Positions 5,580 to 7,888 of a DNA stretch of 7,888 bases are shown piece by piece. The position numbers and the translations under genes were made by a program. A model generated the notes under the pieces. The model made no database searches. It was not told where the DNA came from and saw nothing but the letters and a program-made list of their open reading frames with translations. Each line of letters opens with the position of its first letter. The first letter of the stretch is position 1. The stretch is from positions 1 through 7,888 of the forward strand of contig SKOM01000268.1 of the NCBI GenBank assembly GCA_007120095.1, given 5' to 3'. Origin of the DNA: Candidatus Competibacteraceae bacterium. Its GTDB lineage: Bacteria > Pseudomonadota > Gammaproteobacteria > Competibacterales > Competibacteraceae.

Positions 5580-7253
5580 ATGGTTGATTTTAAAGAAATA
5601 GACAAGCATTCTCAAGTACCCGAACTGATTGACGATCTCAAGCGCGGCACAGTGAGTCGGCGCGAATTTCTGCGTACCACGACTCTGTTGGGGGTATCGG
5701 CCACGACCGCTTATGCCCTAGCCGGTAACATCACCGGTGACGCCCTGATGCCGGTCGCCCACGCTCAGGGGACTCCCCGCCTTGGAGGAGTATTACGGGT
5801 CGCGATGGTGGTGCAGGAAATGAGCGATCCCGCTACGTTTGACTGGACCGAAAAAGCCAATGTAGCGCGGCATATCATCGAATACCTGACTATTACCGGT
5901 TATGACAATATCACCCGACCCTATCTGGCCGAGTCTTGGGAGGTCAGCGACGATCTGACTCAATGGACCTTCTATCTGCGGCAAGGGGTCAAGTGGTCGA
6001 ATGGTGATGAATTTAACGCCGATGATGTGGTGTATAACTTTACCCGCTGGTTAGATCCGCGCACCGGCTCCAGTAATCTGGGGCTATTTGACGCCATGCT
6101 CGATCCCGCCGGTGAAGACGGTACACGGCGCATGACCCCTAATGCCATTGAAAAACTGGACGATTACACGATACGCCTCAATCTCAATGCTCCGGTGTTG
6201 TCCATTCCCGAGAACTTGTATAACTATCCCACAGCGATTGTTCACCGGCGCTTTGAGGAAGAAGGCGGCGATCTCAGTCGTAATCCGGTCGGCACCGGGC
6301 CTTATGAGCTGGCCGAGTTCCGTATCGGCGAGCGGGCGGTGCTGCGCCGTCGGGCTGAGCCGTATTGGGGCGGTGAGGTCTATCTGGACGAAATTCGCTA
6401 CATCGATGTCGGTTCTGACGCCAATGCCATCTTAGGCGCGCTGGCCTCGCGGCAAGTCGATGCGGTGTATCGGCTGCAATTGGCTACGGTCGATGCGGCT
6501 CGCCGTATCCCCGGCGTGGTGGTATCCGAAGCCGTGACGGCTCAAACTGGGGTGATTCGTATGAAAGTCACCGAACCGCCGTTCACCGATCACCGAGTGC
6601 GCCGAGCGATTCAACTGTGTTCGGACAATCAACAAAATCTCGATCAAGCTCACCGGGGCATGGGACAGGTGGCGGATCACCATCATGTCGCCGAAGTCCA
6701 TCCCGAGTATTTCCCGCTGCCGCCGTTACCACGCAATGTCGACGAGGCCCGGCGTTTGCTGGCCGAGGCCGGTCAAGAAGGCTTAACCGTAGACTGTGCT
6801 GTGGGCAATACCGCCGGTTCCTGGGAACAGGATTCAGTGGCTGTCTTACAGCAAAATCTGCGCGAGGCGGGAATTAACCTTAATATTCAGGTGTTACCGG
6901 CGGCCCAGTACTGGGATATTTGGGATAAAGCCCCGTTTAGCTTAACCGTGTGGACTCACCGGCCTCTGGGTACTATGGCCTTGGCCTTGGCTTATCGTAC
7001 CGGGGTACCGTGGAATGAAACCAGCTATTCCAGCCCTGAATTCGATGCCGCATTAGCGCGTGCCGAAGCCTTGGTCGATGTTGAGCAGCGCCGTGCCGCC
7101 ATGGAAGAGGCACAGCGCATTTTGCGCGAAGATGCCGTCATGGTGCAGCCGTTTTTCCGCGCCGAACTCACCGCGCATCTGGATCATGTCAAAGGCTGGC
7201 AAACCCATCCCACCTTGTATCACCAGTTCCAGAACGTCTGGGTCGATGCCTAG
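5580..7253 (+). CDS. Tat-exported ABC transporter solute-binding protein, family 5 (peptide/nickel type)
   Basis: This is the periplasmic receptor of a peptide-type ABC importer. The 557-residue precursor has a twin-arginine signal: S26-R-R-E-F-L31 after a charged N-region of 25 residues, a hydrophobic stretch at about 33-49, and a likely cleavage after AHA (60-62). Family 5 (SBP_bac_5) hallmarks follow: LAESWEVSDD (116-125), LRQGVKWSNG (133-142), F145-x-ADDV, NPVGTGPYEL (235-244) and VRRAI (340-344). Length is ordinary for the family. The ligand cannot be deduced: oligopeptides, opines, glycosides and metal chelates are all bound by relatives. The Tat rather than Sec signal implies folding in the cytoplasm before export. 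No lipobox cysteine follows the signal, so it should be a soluble periplasmic protein, consistent with a Gram-negative cell. A permease gene follows after 63 bp. Confidence 0.9.
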   Translation: MVDFKEIDKHSQVPELIDDLKRGTVSRREFLRTTTLLGVSATTAYALAGNITGDALMPVAHAQGTPRLGGVLRVAMVVQEMSDPATFDWTEKANVARHIIEYLTITGYDNITRPYLAESWEVSDDLTQWTFYLRQGVKWSNGDEFNADDVVYNFTRWLDPRTGSSNLGLFDAMLDPAGEDGTRRMTPNAIEKLDDYTIRLNLNAPVLSIPENLYNYPTAIVHRRFEEEGGDLSRNPVGTGPYELAEFRIGERAVLRRRAEPYWGGEVYLDEIRYIDVGSDANAILGALASRQVDAVYRLQLATVDAARRIPGVVVSEAVTAQTGVIRMKVTEPPFTDHRVRRAIQLCSDNQQNLDQAHRGMGQVADHHHVAEVHPEYFPLPPLPRNVDEARRLLAEAGQEGLTVDCAVGNTAGSWEQDSVAVLQQNLREAGINLNIQVLPAAQYWDIWDKAPFSLTVWTHRPLGTMALALAYRTGVPWNETSYSSPEFDAALARAEALVDVEQRRAAMEEAQRILREDAVMVQPFFRAELTAHLDHVKGWQTHPTLYHQFQNVWVDA

Positions 7254-7261
7254 AACCGTTG

Positions 7262-7287
7262 AGTGGGTCGGCTGATGCCGACCCGCT
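7262..7287 (+). other. Intercistronic stem-loop between binding protein and permease genes
   Basis: AGTGGGTCGGC (7262-7272) pairs with GCCGACCCGCT (7277-7287) around a TGAT tetraloop: 11 consecutive pairs including one G-T wobble. It begins 8 bp after the stop codon. No T-run follows, so it does not look like an efficient intrinsic terminator. The position suits a 3' mRNA-stabilising element that raises binding-protein over permease expression, as known for other ABC importer operons. Confidence 0.7.
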
Positions 7288-7316
7288 GTTACAGCAACTA
7301 GCGAGTCCTCGCCATC

Positions 7317-7888
7317 ATGCTGATGCTCATTCTTAAGCGACTGGGTTTCATGGTCTTCACCATGCTGGTCGTATCGCTGTTGATCTTCGCCCTGTTAGAA
7401 ATCAATATTGAAGGGGTAGCGGTTAAGGTTCTTGGCCCTTATACCACTGAAGAACAACGTAATATCTGGCTGGAAGAACATGGTTATTTTCGGCCCTTTT
7501 TTGTGCGTTACGCTGATTGGCTGACGTCGTTTGTGCAAGGTGATTGGGGGGAATCCACCCGATTCCGGCGTCCGGTCGCTGAAGTGCTGCTACCCAGACT
7601 CGGTAATACCGCCTTACTGGCCGCCTGTGTGTTTGCCATCATGGTGCCCCTGTCCTTGATTTTGGGCATTTTGGCCGGGATGCGCGAAGGCTCTAAGCTG
7701 GATCGTACTATTTCGGTAACCAGTATTATCACCACCTCGGTGCCGGAATTTGCCAGCGCGGTACTGTTTAGTGCCTTGTTCGTGTTTTGGCTAGGCTGGC
7801 TGCCCGGTACTAGCGGCATGGCCGGGGGTTTTGCCTGGAATGAAATGGTGCTGCCGGTGCTGGTGCTGGTGGTCTACAGTTTTGGCTA
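7317..7888 (+). CDS. ABC transporter permease, DppB/OppB type (3'-partial)
   Basis: The frame runs from ATG 7317 to the end of the window without a stop, giving 190 residues of an inner-membrane permease of the peptide-importer class. TM1 lies at about 9-28 after the short cytoplasmic LILKRLG. The periplasmic loop has the family's GDWGES box (75-80; GDxGxS in relatives). PVAEVLLPRLGNTALL (86-101) leads into TM2 (about 97-121), then R-E-G-S-K-L-D-R (123-130), TM3 (about 131-160) with the SVPEFASAVL segment, WLPGTSG, and the start of TM4. The EAA loop that contacts the ATPase lies beyond the window. It pairs with the upstream binding protein as the second gene of the operon. No strong Shine-Dalgarno precedes the ATG, and a second in-frame ATG at 7323 is a possible alternative. 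DppC, DppD and DppF-like genes would be expected downstream. Confidence 0.9.
   Translation, partial: MLMLILKRLGFMVFTMLVVSLLIFALLEINIEGVAVKVLGPYTTEEQRNIWLEEHGYFRPFFVRYADWLTSFVQGDWGESTRFRRPVAEVLLPRLGNTALLAACVFAIMVPLSLILGILAGMREGSKLDRTISVTSIITTSVPEFASAVLFSALFVFWLGWLPGTSGMAGGFAWNEMVLPVLVLVVYSFG

Noticed and set aside
7508..7819. 103-codon minus-strand open frame near the right end
   Set aside because: It is antisense to the permease, whose frame reads as a clean DppB-type membrane protein with the GDWGES box.
1..7888. Mobile element, CRISPR array, tRNA/rRNA or phage-type genes
   Set aside because: No transposase, integrase, regularly spaced repeats, terminal inverted repeats or tRNA-like cloverleaf was seen; all long frames belong to ordinary metabolic or transport families.

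Overview
The window looks like chromosomal DNA of an anoxygenic phototrophic purple proteobacterium. The main evidence is the first two genes: the anaerobic (radical SAM/cobalamin) ring-E cyclase of bacteriochlorophyll synthesis, bchE, directly followed by bchJ. The moderate GC content, with frequent A/T third codon positions, and the accompanying housekeeping genes would suit a gammaproteobacterial purple sulfur bacterium (Chromatiales-like). That placement is inference; the sequence shown does not prove a genus.

Layout. (1) 1-2078, + strand: the 3' part of bchE, which is open at the left edge, then complete bchJ 17 bp downstream. This is one end of a photosynthesis gene cluster. (2) 2079-2346: a very AT-rich spacer of 268 bp carrying a good sigma70-type promoter. 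(3) 2347-3453, +: a polyphosphate kinase 2 (PPK2) with complete Walker A, Walker B and lid motifs. (4) 3474-3500: a perfect 12-bp stem hairpin that serves as terminator for two convergent genes. (5) 3509-4066, - strand: a thioredoxin-fold AhpC/TSA-like protein with a CNHC active site. (6) 4112-5410, +: a glycerate 2-kinase of the GckA/TtuD (MOFRL) family, divergent from the previous gene with only 45 bp between the start codons. (7) 5580-7253, +: a Tat-exported family 5 solute-binding protein. After a strong intercistronic stem-loop comes (8) 7317-7888, +: the N-terminal part of a DppB-type ABC permease that runs off the right edge.

How the genes relate. bchE and bchJ belong to one pathway, from Mg-protoporphyrin monomethyl ester to protochlorophyllide. 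The solute-binding protein and permease are the first two parts of one peptide-type importer, whose second permease and ATPases probably lie beyond the window. PPK2, the thioredoxin-like protein and glycerate kinase are single-gene units with their own signals. No functional link between them is visible.

I found no mobile element, CRISPR array, RNA gene or clearly new multi-gene system. The features most worth a second look are a tandem 20-residue CGGGPEA repeat at the C-terminus of BchE, the roughly 14 % GC island before the PPK2 gene, and two strong hairpins at gene ends.
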